DNA of 64,000 bases from Novosphingobium sp. 32-60-15 (GTDB lineage Bacteria; Pseudomonadota; Alphaproteobacteria; Sphingomonadales; Sphingomonadaceae). Of the stretch, positions 1 to 9,277 are shown in pieces (the first letter of the stretch is position 1; each line of letters begins with the position of its first letter). A program made the position numbers and the translations under genes. The stretch covers positions 1 to 64,000 of the forward strand of contig NZ_NCEN01000003.1 in assembly GCF_002280675.1 (NCBI RefSeq). The letters run 5' to 3'. The notes under the pieces were generated by a model. That model was not told where the DNA came from, ran no database searches, and saw only the letters and a program-made list of their open reading frames with translations.

Positions 1-243
1 CAACAACCAGAGTTCCGACAAAAGCAGCGCCTCCTCAACGCCGCTATTGAATCAAGCCATCGCCGCCAGCGCAAGCGATTTAATGGGTCCTGAGCCTAGA
101 TAAAGCCGAGAAAAACCTGAAAAAATCGCTAAAGTTGATACCCGATCATGCAGGTGCAAAATCAGAATTGCAATACATCGCTGACTTGAAGAAAAGTCAG
201 AAGAATTGATTGGTCAATCAACTGGAGCATAGAGGGGGCTAAA
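1..243. other. Left-edge stretch without a recognisable gene
   Basis: All three plus-strand frames stop within the first 130 bases. The two that stay open longest (to about 93 and about 120) could be the tail of a gene starting outside the window, but neither gives a recognisable motif. The rest is AT-richer than the bulk of the window. I see no RNA gene, and no clear terminator for the sulfotransferase gene that ends at 244. Confidence 0.4.
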
Positions 244-1287
244 TTAGAGGGCCAATGCTCTGTATGTTTCCGGGTACGCAACACCAAGCCTGTCCAGATC
301 AGCGCAGTCTCGCTCTACCAAGGGCAAACACGCGCGTTGGAATGCTTCAGGTTTCATAAGCAAGCGCGATGGAAACACGTTGGCCTTTAGAGAGGCCGGA
401 TCATAGGTCGCTGGTGGCAGATCAAGAAATGCCTCGATTTTCCGGACAGCAGCAAGTGGATCAGCCCGGCAATCTTCGATAGGCAGGACCAGAAACTCAT
501 GGGGTTCAAGGACGCTTTGGGCCATTTCGATAAAACGATAATACTGTCCGTGAAGCGCAAAATCGGCACCGGCCAGTTCATCGGCGTAAAACGATTCATT
601 ATATCCTGTAATGTCCTCGCCCGGCGAGAACAGCGACTTATGAAAGTTGTAGTGACTCCAATACCGATCGACTGGATTGCGGATTAGATAAATCAAGCGC
701 CTATTATGGGACGAATCGCAGATGCGTTTTACGTCATTCTGGTCTCCAAGGCTTGTGAATGGGCTGAAGTCCGAAATATAATGGTCGGGTCCTGCTTGAC
801 CATAGAGGGAACGGAGCCAAGCCAAATCTATAGGTCCCGAAAGATAATTGTGAAACCATTCCAGATCGTTCCTTGCTGCTTCGGCAAGTTCAGGCGCATG
901 CTTGACGTATGGTCCGTTATTGTCAAAGTAGTTAACTAAAGCTTGTATTCGCGCTTCGTCCGCCAGTGGGTCCCAAGGCAGGCTGGCAGGAGCAAAAAAA
1001 TGAACCTCTTTGATCTTTGGAACAGCAATCATGGGATGCTGACGGAGCATTGAGAATAGCCAGGTCGTTCCTGCTTTTATCGCGCCGCAGACAAGAAGCA
1101 GCCGCTCGATCCGTTGGTCTACGCACGATTCGGCATCAAAACTTGCGTCATCTTCAATATCAGGCGTTTGCGCTTCTTGCATCTGAGGCCAGATCTCTTG
1201 TTTCATAAAACTGACTTCTAAGATATCTTCGGGGGTGTCAATCCGTGTAATTCCAAAGACATGTAGCTGCCGTGATCCGACGTTCAA
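244..1287 (-). CDS. Sulfotransferase family protein (PAPS-dependent)
   Basis: A likely cytosolic sulfotransferase that would move a sulfuryl group from PAPS to an unknown acceptor. The reading frame gives 347 residues. A 5'-phosphosulfate-binding loop KAGTTWL lies at about 71-77, and the 3'-phosphate-binding segment RNPVDRYWSHY at about 203-213, the two hallmarks of the Sulfotransfer fold. No signal peptide or membrane helix is visible. The start is uncertain: the longest frame begins at a TTG (1287), while the first ATG is at 1206 (MKQEIWPQ), and neither has a good Shine-Dalgarno sequence. GC content here is near 50 percent, well below the genes to the right. It stands alone, so the substrate (polysaccharide, lipid or small molecule) cannot be inferred. 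Confidence 0.8.
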   Translation of the reverse strand: MNVGSRQLHVFGITRIDTPEDILEVSFMKQEIWPQMQEAQTPDIEDDASFDAESCVDQRIERLLLVCGAIKAGTTWLFSMLRQHPMIAVPKIKEVHFFAPASLPWDPLADEARIQALVNYFDNNGPYVKHAPELAEAARNDLEWFHNYLSGPIDLAWLRSLYGQAGPDHYISDFSPFTSLGDQNDVKRICDSSHNRRLIYLIRNPVDRYWSHYNFHKSLFSPGEDITGYNESFYADELAGADFALHGQYYRFIEMAQSVLEPHEFLVLPIEDCRADPLAAVRKIEAFLDLPPATYDPASLKANVFPSRLLMKPEAFQRACLPLVERDCADLDRLGVAYPETYRALAL

Positions 1288-1670
1288 ATGGAGGCATCAC
1301 GTTGACGCTTTGGAACGTATCGAACCAAACTTGCGCGAGGCCTTCGAAAGCCATTTCCGCTTTGTTCACTTGGCAAAACAATGCGCCTTGCTCCACGCCA
1401 GTTCCAGAGCCACGGTTAAAGGCAGGGGTGTCAGACCTTCCCGAGGTCGGGAGGAATGCCGAGATTCAAGGGGCGATTGGCTGCAATTTGTCGAAGCGCA
1501 CAACCAAAGCAAACATCAACTCTTTGCGCTAAATTCCCAAAATATCGACCGCTTAACTAACTTGCGTAAGGCTGTGACCGTCTTGTCATTTTGCCACGCG
1601 CTTTATATGCGGCTTCAGATATGGGTCGTACCTTGTGTCAAAGCGCGGGTCCCATCGCTAGGGGAAGTGC
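1288..1670. other. 383-bp intergenic region, AT-rich, no gene supported
   Basis: The stretch lies between the divergently oriented sulfotransferase and methyltransferase genes. Open frames on the plus strand read across it, but their composition is unlike a protein and no start has a ribosome site. GC falls to about 40 percent around 1500-1560, the lowest I noticed in this part of the window. A weak promoter-like pair, TTGTCA at 1583 and TATATG at 1604, has a 15-base spacer, which is short, and could serve the methyltransferase gene. Confidence 0.4.
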
Positions 1671-2396
1671 GTGTACCAGCCGTCGATGTCTGATCGTGTC
1701 CGTTTCCTGATCGGACTGCCGCTTAGCCTGATTTACTTTCCGCTGATGATCCTCACGCTGGTTGGCTATATGCTGATGCCGCGCGGGTTGGTGAACGATC
1801 TGCAACAGCGCAACCGCGCCAAGGAAATCGCGGCGCGGCTGCGCGCTATGCAGGCCTATGTCGGCGCGGGCGAAAAGGTGCTGGATTTCGGCGCGGGGCG
1901 GGGGGATTTTCTCAAGAACGTCGCCAGCGTCCACGATGTCGACATCATCGGGATCGATATCATCGATTATACCGATGATGACGTTGAAGTGCTGATGTTC
2001 GATGGTGATCGCATCCCGCTGCCGGATAAAAGCGTGGATATCGGCATGGCCGCTTTCGTGCTGCACCACATCGTCGATCAGGATCGCGCGATGGCCGAAT
2101 TGAAGCGCGTGTGCCGCAAGCGCATCATCATTTTCGAAGATACCTATTTCAGCCCGTGGCAGTGGGCCTTTGTGGTGTGGAACGATTTTTATTCGAACAT
2201 CCTCATGGGCAGCATCCGCGCCTATAAGGCCATCGGCAAAATGGCCATCGTCTCGATGCCCATGCCGCTCACTTTCAAGACCGTGCGCCGGTGGCAGGCG
2301 TATTTCCAGGGCCATGGATTGACGCTGCTCTCCACCGAAGTCCGCCACAACGCGGTAAAGCCGATGAGCAAAGTGACGTTCGTGATCGAGGTTTAG
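1671..2396 (+). CDS. Class I SAM-dependent methyltransferase with N-terminal membrane segment
   Basis: A 241-residue protein with a Rossmann methyltransferase core. The SAM-binding motif I, VLDFGAGRGDF, is at about 70-80, an acidic motif (IIGIDIIDYTDDD) follows, and AFVLHHIVD is a typical motif IV/V region. A hydrophobic stretch at about 11-36 suggests membrane anchoring, so a lipid or quinone-like substrate is possible but unproven. The GTG start is chosen because AGGGGAA sits six bases upstream; an in-frame ATG at 1686 would give a protein five residues shorter. It precedes glmS by 84 bp on the same strand. The exact substrate is not recognisable from sequence. Confidence 0.8.
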   Translation: MYQPSMSDRVRFLIGLPLSLIYFPLMILTLVGYMLMPRGLVNDLQQRNRAKEIAARLRAMQAYVGAGEKVLDFGAGRGDFLKNVASVHDVDIIGIDIIDYTDDDVEVLMFDGDRIPLPDKSVDIGMAAFVLHHIVDQDRAMAELKRVCRKRIIIFEDTYFSPWQWAFVVWNDFYSNILMGSIRAYKAIGKMAIVSMPMPLTFKTVRRWQAYFQGHGLTLLSTEVRHNAVKPMSKVTFVIEV

Positions 2397-2480
2397 CCTG
2401 CTCCGAAATATTGGAAAGACAATCCAAACAATTTCGTGCGATAGAGCCGGAACAGGCGACAGCAGGATCAAGTAACAGCA

Positions 2481-4304
2481 ATGTGCGGAATTATCGGAAT
2501 CGTTGGCAAGGAACAGGTCGCTGACCGGCTGGTTGATGGGCTGCGGCGCATGGAATACCGCGGCTATGACAGCGCCGGGATATGCTTGGTCGAAGGCGGG
2601 CAACTGGTCCGCCGCCGGGCCGAGGGCAAGCTGAACAACCTTGTTGTCGAACTTGCCCGCCATCCGGCGGAAGGGTTGATTGGAATCGCCCACACCCGCT
2701 GGGCCACACACGGCGCGCCCACCACCAGCAACGCGCATCCCCATGCCACCGAACACGTCGCGCTGGTCCATAACGGCATCATCGAAAACTTCAAACCCCT
2801 GCGTGAAGCGCTGATGGCGCGCGGCCGCACGTTTGAAAGCGAAACCGACACCGAAGTTGTCGCGCACATGGTGTCCGAACAAGTCGAAGCGGGCCTTTCC
2901 CCGCAAGACGCGGTTCAGGCCGTGCTGCCGCAATTGCGCGGTGCTTTCGCGCTCGCCATAGCATTCCGCACCCATGACGATATGCTAATCGGCGCGCGCC
3001 TTGGCTCGCCCTTGGTGGTCGGCTATGGCGATGGCGAGACCTATCTTGGCTCAGATGCCCTGGCACTCGCGCCGCTGACGCAGAAGATCACCTATCTTGA
3101 AGAGGGCGATTGGGTGGTGATCACCCGCGAAGGCGCACAGATTTTCGATGTGGACAACAATCTTGTCGCACGCCCTATCGTCGCCTCGGGCGCCACAGCG
3201 GCTGCCATCGAAAAGGGCAATTACCGCCACTTCATGCAGAAGGAAATCTTCGAGCAGCCGGTGGTCGTCGCGCAAACCTTGCGTAGCTATTTGCGCCGCG
3301 TGGAACAGACCGTCGCCCTGCCGCAAATTGATTTCGATCTGGCCAAGATCAACCGCGTCACCATCGTCGCTTGCGGCACCAGCTTCTATGCTGCGATGGT
3401 TGCCAAATATTGGTTCGAACAATTCGCGAGGCTTCCCGTCGATATCGATGTGGCGTCCGAATTCCGCTACCGTGATCCGGTGCTTGAGGAAGGCGGCCTC
3501 TCGCTGTTCATCTCGCAAAGCGGCGAAACGGCAGATACACTTGCCGCGCTGCGCCACTGCAAGGCTGCGGGCCAGACCATCGCGGTCGTCGTCAACGTGC
3601 CCACCAGCACGATGGCGCGCGAGGCTGACCTGCTGCTGCCCACCCACGCAGGCCCTGAAATCGGCGTTGCCTCCACCAAGGCGTTCACCTGCCAGCTTGC
3701 CGTGCTGGCGGCACTTGCCGCGCACCTTGCGGTAAAGCGCGGTCGGATGAACCGCGAAGAGGAAGCGGCGATTGTCGAACACCTGATCGAAGTGCCCTCT
3801 GCGCTGAACGCGGCGCTGGCGCATGATGACGAGATCGCCGCGATGGCGCACCTGATCGTGCCTGCGCGCGATGTGCTTTATCTGGGGCGCGGGGCGGATT
3901 ATCCGCTGGCTCTGGAAGGCGCGCTAAAGCTCAAGGAAATCAGCTATATCCATGCCGAAGGCTATGCCAGTGGCGAGATGAAGCACGGCCCGATTGCCTT
4001 GATCGATGAGTCTGTTCCGGTGATCGTGCTCGCACCGTCCGGCCCACTGTTCGAAAAGACCGTTTCAAACATGCAGGAAGTGCGCGCGCGCGGCGGCAAG
4101 GTCGTGCTGATTTCCGATGCAGAGGGCATTGCCGAGGCAGGCGAGGGGTGCCTTGCCACCATCGAAATGCCACGCGTCCACCCGCTCATCGCGCCGCTGG
4201 TCTATGCTGTGCCGGTGCAACTGCTCGCCTATCACGTCGCCGTCGCCAAAGGCACCGACGTGGATCAGCCGCGCAATCTGGCCAAGTCTGTTACCGTCGA
4301 ATAA
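2481..4304 (+). CDS. glmS: Glutamine--fructose-6-phosphate aminotransferase (isomerizing)
   Basis: Makes glucosamine-6-phosphate from fructose-6-phosphate and glutamine, the entry step to UDP-GlcNAc for peptidoglycan and lipid A. At 607 residues it has the usual length. The protein starts MCGIIGIVG, so Cys2 becomes the N-terminal nucleophile of the glutamine amidotransferase domain (about 1-220, with HTRWATHG). Two SIS sugar-isomerase domains follow (CGTSFYAAMVAKYW, later SGEMKHGP) and the chain ends KSVTVE, as in the family. An AGGA ribosome site precedes the ATG. Its 3' end nearly abuts the convergent gltX (2 bp apart). No glmS ribozyme is visible upstream. Confidence 0.98.
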   Translation: MCGIIGIVGKEQVADRLVDGLRRMEYRGYDSAGICLVEGGQLVRRRAEGKLNNLVVELARHPAEGLIGIAHTRWATHGAPTTSNAHPHATEHVALVHNGIIENFKPLREALMARGRTFESETDTEVVAHMVSEQVEAGLSPQDAVQAVLPQLRGAFALAIAFRTHDDMLIGARLGSPLVVGYGDGETYLGSDALALAPLTQKITYLEEGDWVVITREGAQIFDVDNNLVARPIVASGATAAAIEKGNYRHFMQKEIFEQPVVVAQTLRSYLRRVEQTVALPQIDFDLAKINRVTIVACGTSFYAAMVAKYWFEQFARLPVDIDVASEFRYRDPVLEEGGLSLFISQSGETADTLAALRHCKAAGQTIAVVVNVPTSTMAREADLLLPTHAGPEIGVASTKAFTCQLAVLAALAAHLAVKRGRMNREEEAAIVEHLIEVPSALNAALAHDDEIAAMAHLIVPARDVLYLGRGADYPLALEGALKLKEISYIHAEGYASGEMKHGPIALIDESVPVIVLAPSGPLFEKTVSNMQEVRARGGKVVLISDAEGIAEAGEGCLATIEMPRVHPLIAPLVYAVPVQLLAYHVAVAKGTDVDQPRNLAKSVTVE

Positions 4305-4306
4305 CT

Positions 4307-5635
4307 TCAGGCCGAAAGGCGGCGCACCGCTTCCTCTTGCGCAATCAGGGGAAGCAGCGCCGCCATTTCAGGGCCATGATCCTGTCCGGTAAGCGCCTGA
4401 CGCAGCGGTAAAAACAGCGTCTTGCCCTTGCGTCCGGTGCTGTCCTTCAACGCCGCTGTCAGCGCCCGCCAGGGATCGGCGGCCCAATCGAGCGTAGCAG
4501 CCAGAGCGGCGGCCCGATCCAGAAATGCGCGCGTCTCATCATCAAACGCGGGCGCTGAAACCGGCCCGGTCACCACTTGCCACCAGCCGCTCGCCTCATC
4601 GATATGGGCAAGGTTGGGGCGGATCACCTCCCACGCCACTTCGCCCATGCCCTTGGGCAGCAAATGTGCCACGCGGGCGAACGGCAGGCGGTGCACGATC
4701 TGCGCGTTGACACGGTGCAGGTCCGCCTCATCAAACCGCGCAGGCGCCCGGCCAAAGCGTGACAGGTCAAAGCTTGCGGCCAGCGCATCCACATCTAGCG
4801 CCGGGTCCACCGGATCGGACGTGCCGAGCCGCGCCAGCAGCGTCACGATGGCTTCGGGCTCAATCCCCTGTTCGCGAAAATCCGCCATGCCCAGCGCGCC
4901 CAGCCGCTTGGAAAGCTTGCCCTCGCTGCCCGTCAGCAGCGCCTCATGCGCAAAGCGCGGTGGCGTCGCTCCCAGTGCCGAAAACATCTGAAGCTGCGTT
5001 GCGGTGTTCGAAACGTGGTCTTCGCCGCGCAAAACATCGGTCACGCCCATCGCAATATCATCAATCGCCGATGGCAGCATATAAAGCCACGATCCATCGG
5101 CGCGGCGGATCACCGGATCAGACATCTGGCGGGCATCGAAGTTCTGCGCCCCGCGAATGCCATCGTCCCACGTGATAGGCTGGTCATGATCCAGCATAAA
5201 GCGCCAATGCGGCTTTTCCCCCGCCGCGGCCTTCGCCGCATGGTCCGCCTCGGTCAGCTTCAGCGCCGCGCGGTCATAGATCGGCGGAAGGCCCCGCCCC
5301 AGCAGCACTTTGCGCTTCAGATCAAGCTCTTGCGATGTTTCATAGGCGCGGTAAATCCGGCCAGCATCAACCAGCCGCCGGAATTCCCGCTCATAGATTT
5401 CAAAGCGCAGCGATTGGCGCTCCTCGCCATCAACCGTCAGCCCCAGCCACGCCAGATCGGCACGGATGGAATCGACATGCTCCTCGCGGCTGCGTTCGGC
5501 ATCGGTATCATCGATCCGCAGCAGGAACTTACCGCCGGTCTTTTTGGCCAGCAGCCAATTGTGCAGGGCGGTACGAACATTGCCGACATGCAGTTTGCCG
5601 GTGGGTGATGGAGCGAAGCGCGTTACCGTAGTCAT
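4307..5635 (-). CDS. gltX: Glutamate--tRNA ligase
   Basis: Class I aminoacyl-tRNA synthetase charging tRNA-Glu (and possibly tRNA-Gln, as in many alphaproteobacteria that rely on GatCAB). The HIGH-type motif is in FAPSPTGKLHVGN at the N-terminus and the KMSKS-type motif is KLSKR. The anticodon-binding C-terminal region is present. Start MTTVTRFAPSP at 5635 is preferred because the frame upstream to 5665 opens only with a TTG lacking a ribosome site; this gives about 442 residues. It follows the unknown gene at 5662-6096 by 26 bp and is probably cotranscribed with it, so it may sit under the same Fur-box-like sites. Confidence 0.95.
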   Translation of the reverse strand: MTTVTRFAPSPTGKLHVGNVRTALHNWLLAKKTGGKFLLRIDDTDAERSREEHVDSIRADLAWLGLTVDGEERQSLRFEIYEREFRRLVDAGRIYRAYETSQELDLKRKVLLGRGLPPIYDRAALKLTEADHAAKAAAGEKPHWRFMLDHDQPITWDDGIRGAQNFDARQMSDPVIRRADGSWLYMLPSAIDDIAMGVTDVLRGEDHVSNTATQLQMFSALGATPPRFAHEALLTGSEGKLSKRLGALGMADFREQGIEPEAIVTLLARLGTSDPVDPALDVDALAASFDLSRFGRAPARFDEADLHRVNAQIVHRLPFARVAHLLPKGMGEVAWEVIRPNLAHIDEASGWWQVVTGPVSAPAFDDETRAFLDRAAALAATLDWAADPWRALTAALKDSTGRKGKTLFLPLRQALTGQDHGPEMAALLPLIAQEEAVRRLSA

Positions 5636-5661
5636 GCCTCCCGCCCTATCGCCAACCGCGC

Positions 5662-6096
5662 TCAAGGGGAAGGGAGCAGTGCAACCGCGTGAACAGTTGC
5701 CTCATAAAGGGCAGGGTGGCGCTCTGCCCGCACAAAGCCATCGACCGCCCGCGCAAAGCCTTGGCGATTGCCAGATCGCGCATTGCGAACCAGCGCCGAA
5801 AGCGTCACCTCATCCGGCGTCATCGCATGGCAGCACGGGCGGTTGACCATGAACGGTTCTGGCCAGACCTGTTTGATCGTCTGCACCAGCCCGTGCACCG
5901 CGCAAGCCGCCTCGATGCTGCGATAGCGGCGCGCAAGATCGGGCACCGGATCGCGCCCTGCCTGATCGAACAGCGCGCAAAGCCGCATGGCCATGACCAT
6001 GTGCAAACTGTTCAGCGTTAATCCACGCACGTCGCGGGGTCGGGCGAGTTTTTCGAGCGTTGCCGAAAACTGGGTGGCTGAGCCGCTTGTTGGCAT
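5662..6096 (-). CDS. Unknown 144-residue protein behind twin Fur-box-like palindromes
   Basis: I do not recognise this family. It is a soluble, mostly helical, basic protein with no signal peptide or membrane segment. It contains several cysteines, including a paired CC in NRPCCHAM at about two thirds of its length, which could bind metal. The start at 6096 (MPTSGSATQ) is chosen because AAGGAA lies seven to eight bases upstream; the frame stays open to 6153 but would run through both palindromic boxes. The gene lies 77 bp from the nadE stop and 26 bp before gltX on the same strand. The two upstream TGCGAAT-type palindromes suggest control by a Fur-family regulator, such as the one at 17267-17689. 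Confidence 0.7.
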   Translation of the reverse strand: MPTSGSATQFSATLEKLARPRDVRGLTLNSLHMVMAMRLCALFDQAGRDPVPDLARRYRSIEAACAVHGLVQTIKQVWPEPFMVNRPCCHAMTPDEVTLSALVRNARSGNRQGFARAVDGFVRAERHPALYEATVHAVALLPSP

Positions 6097-6110
6097 AAGG
6101 ATTCCTTTCT

Positions 6111-6125
6111 TGCGAATGAATCGCA
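6111..6125. promoter_or_regulatory. Fur-box-like palindrome, proximal copy
   Basis: TGCGAATGAATCGCA, an imperfect 15-bp palindrome 14 bp before the start codon of the unknown gene at 6096. It matches the alphaproteobacterial Fur pattern (TGCRAATNATTNGCA) apart from the centre. It would overlap the ribosome-binding or promoter region, as a repressor site would. Confidence 0.5.
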
Positions 6126-6153
6126 AGTTAGGCTCGCCGTGACTTTGCGTCAA

Positions 6154-6168
6154 TGCGAATCATTCGCA
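6154..6168. promoter_or_regulatory. Fur-box-like palindrome, distal copy
   Basis: TGCGAATCATTCGCA, a perfect 7-1-7 palindrome, 58 bp upstream of the unknown gene's ATG and 5 bp beyond the nadE stop codon. It fits the Fur-box pattern known from Caulobacter and relatives. Its centre lies 43 bp from that of the proximal copy, about four helical turns. Confidence 0.65.
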
Positions 6169-6173
6169 ATAAG

Positions 6174-7841
6174 TCAGCCGGTGCGAAAGCCATGCGTAAT
6201 TGGGTAACGCCGGTCGCGGCCATAATTGCGCGAACCCAGCTTCACCCCGGGAGGGGCCTGACGGCGCTTGTATTCCGCGATGTGAAGCAAGCGTTCGATC
6301 CGCACCACAGTGGCACGGTCAAACCCTTCGGCAACGATCTGATCGACCGACTTTTCGTTCTCGACCAGTCCGGTGAGGATCGCATCCAGCACATCGTAAG
6401 GTGGCAGCGAATCTGAATCCTTCTGATCCGGGCGCAATTCGGCGCTGGGCGGTTTGGTAATGATGCGTTCGGGCATCACTGGGCCATCAGGTCCAAGCCC
6501 GATCTTGGGGCGCTTGCCATTGCGCCACTGCGAAACTGCAAACACCGTGGTCTTATACGCGTCCTTCAACGGGTTATAGCCGCCGTTCATGTCGCCATAA
6601 ATCGTGGCATAGCCGACGCTCATCTCGCTCTTGTTGCCGGTGGTCACCAGCATCGGGCCAAACTTGTTCGACAGCGCCATCAGCGTAACGCCGCGAATGC
6701 GCGATTGGATGTTCTCTTCGGTGGTATCGGCTTGCTTGCCCGCAAACACGGGGGCCAGCATTTCCTCAAAGCCTAGAACCGCCGGATTGATCGGCACCGT
6801 ATCCAGCTTCACACCCAGCATTCGCGCGCAGCCTTCAGCGTCATCAAGGCTTTCTTGACTGGTGTAAATGCTTGGCAGCATCACGCACCACACGCGGTCT
6901 GCGCCCAAAGCATCTACCGCGATGGCCGCGCAAATGGCGGAATCGATCCCGCCCGAGAGACCAAGGACAACGCCGGGAAAGCGGTTCTTGTTCACATAAT
7001 CGCGCAGCGCCAAAACCATCGCGCAGTAAATGTCTTCGGGATGTTCGGCGAGATCATGGACAACGCCTGATTCGCAGTGCCAACGGTGCACAGACCCGAA
7101 TTCCGATTTCGTCCATACTGTGGTGACAATGGATTCTTCCCAGTCGGGCATCTGCACCCATAGCGCGCCTTCCGGGCCTACAACGAAGCTGGCCCCGTCA
7201 AACACGATCTCGTCCTGCCCGCCCACGCGGTTCAGGTAAACCAGCGGAATGCCGGTATCGATCGCGCGGCGCTTGGCCACGCCATCAATGCGCAGCACGT
7301 CCTTGTCGATCTCGTATGGGCTGCCGTTGACGCAGATGAAGATTTCCGCGCCCTGTTCGGCCAGATGGCGGCACACGTCGGGCTGCCAGATGTCCTCGCA
7401 AATCGGCAGGCCGATCATCGCGCCTTTGAACAGCACCGGTTCGGGCAAGGGGCCGGGCATGAAATAGCGCTTTTCATCGAACGTGCCGTAATTTGGCAAT
7501 TCGTATTTGAAGCGGGTCGCGGCAATCCGCCCGCCTTCCAGCAGCGCCACGCCGTTATGAAGCGCGCCATCGCGCACGAAAACCGATCCCACCAGCATCG
7601 CCGGGCCGCCATCGGCAGTCACTTTGGCTAGTCTCTGCAATTCTGCCGCCGCGCGTTCAATCAGGGCGGGTTTCATGATCAGATCTTCAGGCGGGTAACC
7701 GATCAATTGCAATTCGGGATAGACGATCAGATCGCTATCGCGCGCCTTCTCACGCACCGCCAGCATCGCTGCGGCATTTGCGGCAAGGTCGCCCACCTGT
7801 TGGTTGAGCTGGGCGAGGGTGATTTTGATCGTGTCGGCCAT
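6174..7841 (-). CDS. nadE: NAD(+) synthase, glutamine-hydrolysing
   Basis: Final step of NAD synthesis: amidates nicotinic acid adenine dinucleotide using ammonia released from glutamine. The N-terminal nitrilase-type glutaminase domain shows the Glu-Lys-Cys triad in YPELQL (about residue 43), FKYELPNYG (about 112) and LPICEDIW (about 148). The C-terminal synthetase domain carries the PP-loop SGGIDS at about 296-301. The two-domain length of about 555 residues is normal. ATG 7841 (MADTIKIT) is preferred over a TTG two codons upstream. It is divergent from prs, with about 100 bp between them. Confidence 0.97.
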   Translation of the reverse strand: MADTIKITLAQLNQQVGDLAANAAAMLAVREKARDSDLIVYPELQLIGYPPEDLIMKPALIERAAAELQRLAKVTADGGPAMLVGSVFVRDGALHNGVALLEGGRIAATRFKYELPNYGTFDEKRYFMPGPLPEPVLFKGAMIGLPICEDIWQPDVCRHLAEQGAEIFICVNGSPYEIDKDVLRIDGVAKRRAIDTGIPLVYLNRVGGQDEIVFDGASFVVGPEGALWVQMPDWEESIVTTVWTKSEFGSVHRWHCESGVVHDLAEHPEDIYCAMVLALRDYVNKNRFPGVVLGLSGGIDSAICAAIAVDALGADRVWCVMLPSIYTSQESLDDAEGCARMLGVKLDTVPINPAVLGFEEMLAPVFAGKQADTTEENIQSRIRGVTLMALSNKFGPMLVTTGNKSEMSVGYATIYGDMNGGYNPLKDAYKTTVFAVSQWRNGKRPKIGLGPDGPVMPERIITKPPSAELRPDQKDSDSLPPYDVLDAILTGLVENEKSVDQIVAEGFDRATVVRIERLLHIAEYKRRQAPPGVKLGSRNYGRDRRYPITHGFRTG

Positions 7842-7943
7842 TTTCAATCACTAGGCGGCAAACCCCATCGCCTGCAAGAGTTGCAAACCTGTCATCTTGG
7901 GCTAAGGGCCCCTTGGGGATCGAAATTCGAGGGAATCGCACGC

Positions 7944-8879
7944 ATGAAGATCATGACCGGCAACTCAAACCTGCCGCTCGCTCGCGCCATTTCGGCTTAT
8001 CTCGAAGTGCCGCTGACCGAGGCAAGCGTGCGACGCTTTGCGGATGAAGAAGTTTTCGTCGAAATCCACGAAAACGTGCGCGGTGAAGACGTGTTTGTGG
8101 TGCAATCGACGAGTTACCCCGCAAACGACAATCTGCTCGAACTGCTGATCTGCATAGATGCGCTGCGTCGCGCCTCGGCCAAGCGGATCACGGCGGTCGT
8201 GCCCTATTTCGGCTATGCCCGTCAGGACCGCAAGCCCGGCCCGCGCACGCCTATTTCGGCCAAACTGGTATCGAACCTGATCACCACAGCAGGCGCAGAC
8301 CGCGTTCTGGCAGTTGATCTGCACGCTGGCCAGATCCAGGGCTTCTTCGATATCCCTACCGACAACCTGTTTGCCGCGCCCGTCATGGCAGCAGACATCC
8401 AGACGCGTTACGGTTCGCAGGAACTCATGGTCGTATCGCCAGACGTTGGCGGTGTGGTGCGCGCGCGTTCACTGGCCAAGCGGTTGAACAACGCGCCGCT
8501 CGCCATTGTGGATAAACGCCGCGATCGTCCCGGGCAGTCCGAAGTGATGAACATCATCGGCGATGTTAATGGCCGCATGTGCATCCTGATCGATGACATC
8601 ATCGATTCGGGCGGCACCTTGTGCAACGCGGCGCAAGCCTTGCTCGATGCCGGCGCTGCTGGCGTCTCGGCCTATATCACCCACGGCGTGCTTTCGGGCG
8701 GCGCGGTCGCCCGCGTGGCAGGTTCCGCGCTGAAAGAACTGGTCATTACCGATACGATCATGCCCACCGAAGCCACCGCATCGTGTGACCGCATCCGCGT
8801 GCTCACTATCGCCCCGCTGATCGGCGAGGCTGTGCGCCGTATCGCCGATGAAAGCTCGGTTTCCAGCCTGTTCGATTGA
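7944..8879 (+). CDS. prs: Ribose-phosphate pyrophosphokinase
   Basis: Makes PRPP from ribose-5-phosphate and ATP, for nucleotide, histidine, tryptophan and NAD synthesis. 311 residues from the ATG at 7944 (MKIMTGNSN). Family signatures are [26 protein letters not shown] (metal and ATP binding) and the PRPP loop DDIIDSGGT. An open frame extends upstream to 7707, but that part is antisense to nadE and not protein-like. It is divergent from nadE, whose product uses a PRPP-derived precursor. Confidence 0.97.
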   Translation: MKIMTGNSNLPLARAISAYLEVPLTEASVRRFADEEVFVEIHENVRGEDVFVVQSTSYPANDNLLELLICIDALRRASAKRITAVVPYFGYARQDRKPGPRTPISAKLVSNLITTAGADRVLAVDLHAGQIQGFFDIPTDNLFAAPVMAADIQTRYGSQELMVVSPDVGGVVRARSLAKRLNNAPLAIVDKRRDRPGQSEVMNIIGDVNGRMCILIDDIIDSGGTLCNAAQALLDAGAAGVSAYITHGVLSGGAVARVAGSALKELVITDTIMPTEATASCDRIRVLTIAPLIGEAVRRIADESSVSSLFD

Positions 8880-8886
8880 TTCAGGC

Positions 8887-9240
8887 TCAGGTCGGCGGGT
8901 TTTCAGCCAACCTCAGCTTTTCCAGCCACGCGCGCGCCTGCTTGGGTTCACCCACGGCATGCGCGCCTGGCTTTCCGCGCGCTGCCAAAAACTCCTCGTG
9001 CAGCGTGAACGGTTCCATGAACAGCGTCTCGCGCGCCTCGGCAATATCGTCGGCGATCTGTTGCAGGTTCTCGATCACCGGCGCGGTGGCAGCCCGCATG
9101 ATCTTGTCGGCGTTATGGTCGAACAAGCCCCATTTGCCCGCTGCGGTCACGCGCAGCGCCTCGATCAGGGCTTCCAGATAATCCGCTTCCATTTCGGCGC
9201 GGCGCTTGTCGAGACGTTCGAGACGATCAGCTTTTGCCAT
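8887..9240 (-). CDS. Hypothetical protein, 117 residues, helical and charged
   Basis: I do not recognise the family. The ATG at 9240 (MAKADRLERLDKRRAEME) begins a highly charged, probably coiled-coil N-terminal half (about 1-30), followed by more predicted helix. There is no signal peptide, membrane segment or cysteine. It is tail-to-tail with prs (7 bp apart). The frame continues upstream to 9357 into the 3' end of the AraC gene, but ATG 9240 leaves 37 bp between the two genes and is more natural. Codon use resembles the neighbours, which supports a real gene. Confidence 0.6.
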   Translation of the reverse strand: MAKADRLERLDKRRAEMEADYLEALIEALRVTAAGKWGLFDHNADKIMRAATAPVIENLQQIADDIAEARETLFMEPFTLHEEFLAARGKPGAHAVGEPKQARAWLEKLRLAENPPT

Positions 9241-9277
9241 GTCTTGGCGATACGCAGCACAACGTCGGTGTGCAACA

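Noticed and set aside
2397..2480. glmS ribozyme
   Set aside because: The 84-bp leader is far too short and lacks the core; the ribozyme is mainly a Gram-positive feature.
1638..2975. 445-residue minus-strand frame opposite the methyltransferase and glmS
   Set aside because: It runs across the methyltransferase, the intergenic gap and the start of glmS. No family motifs, and both sense genes are convincing.
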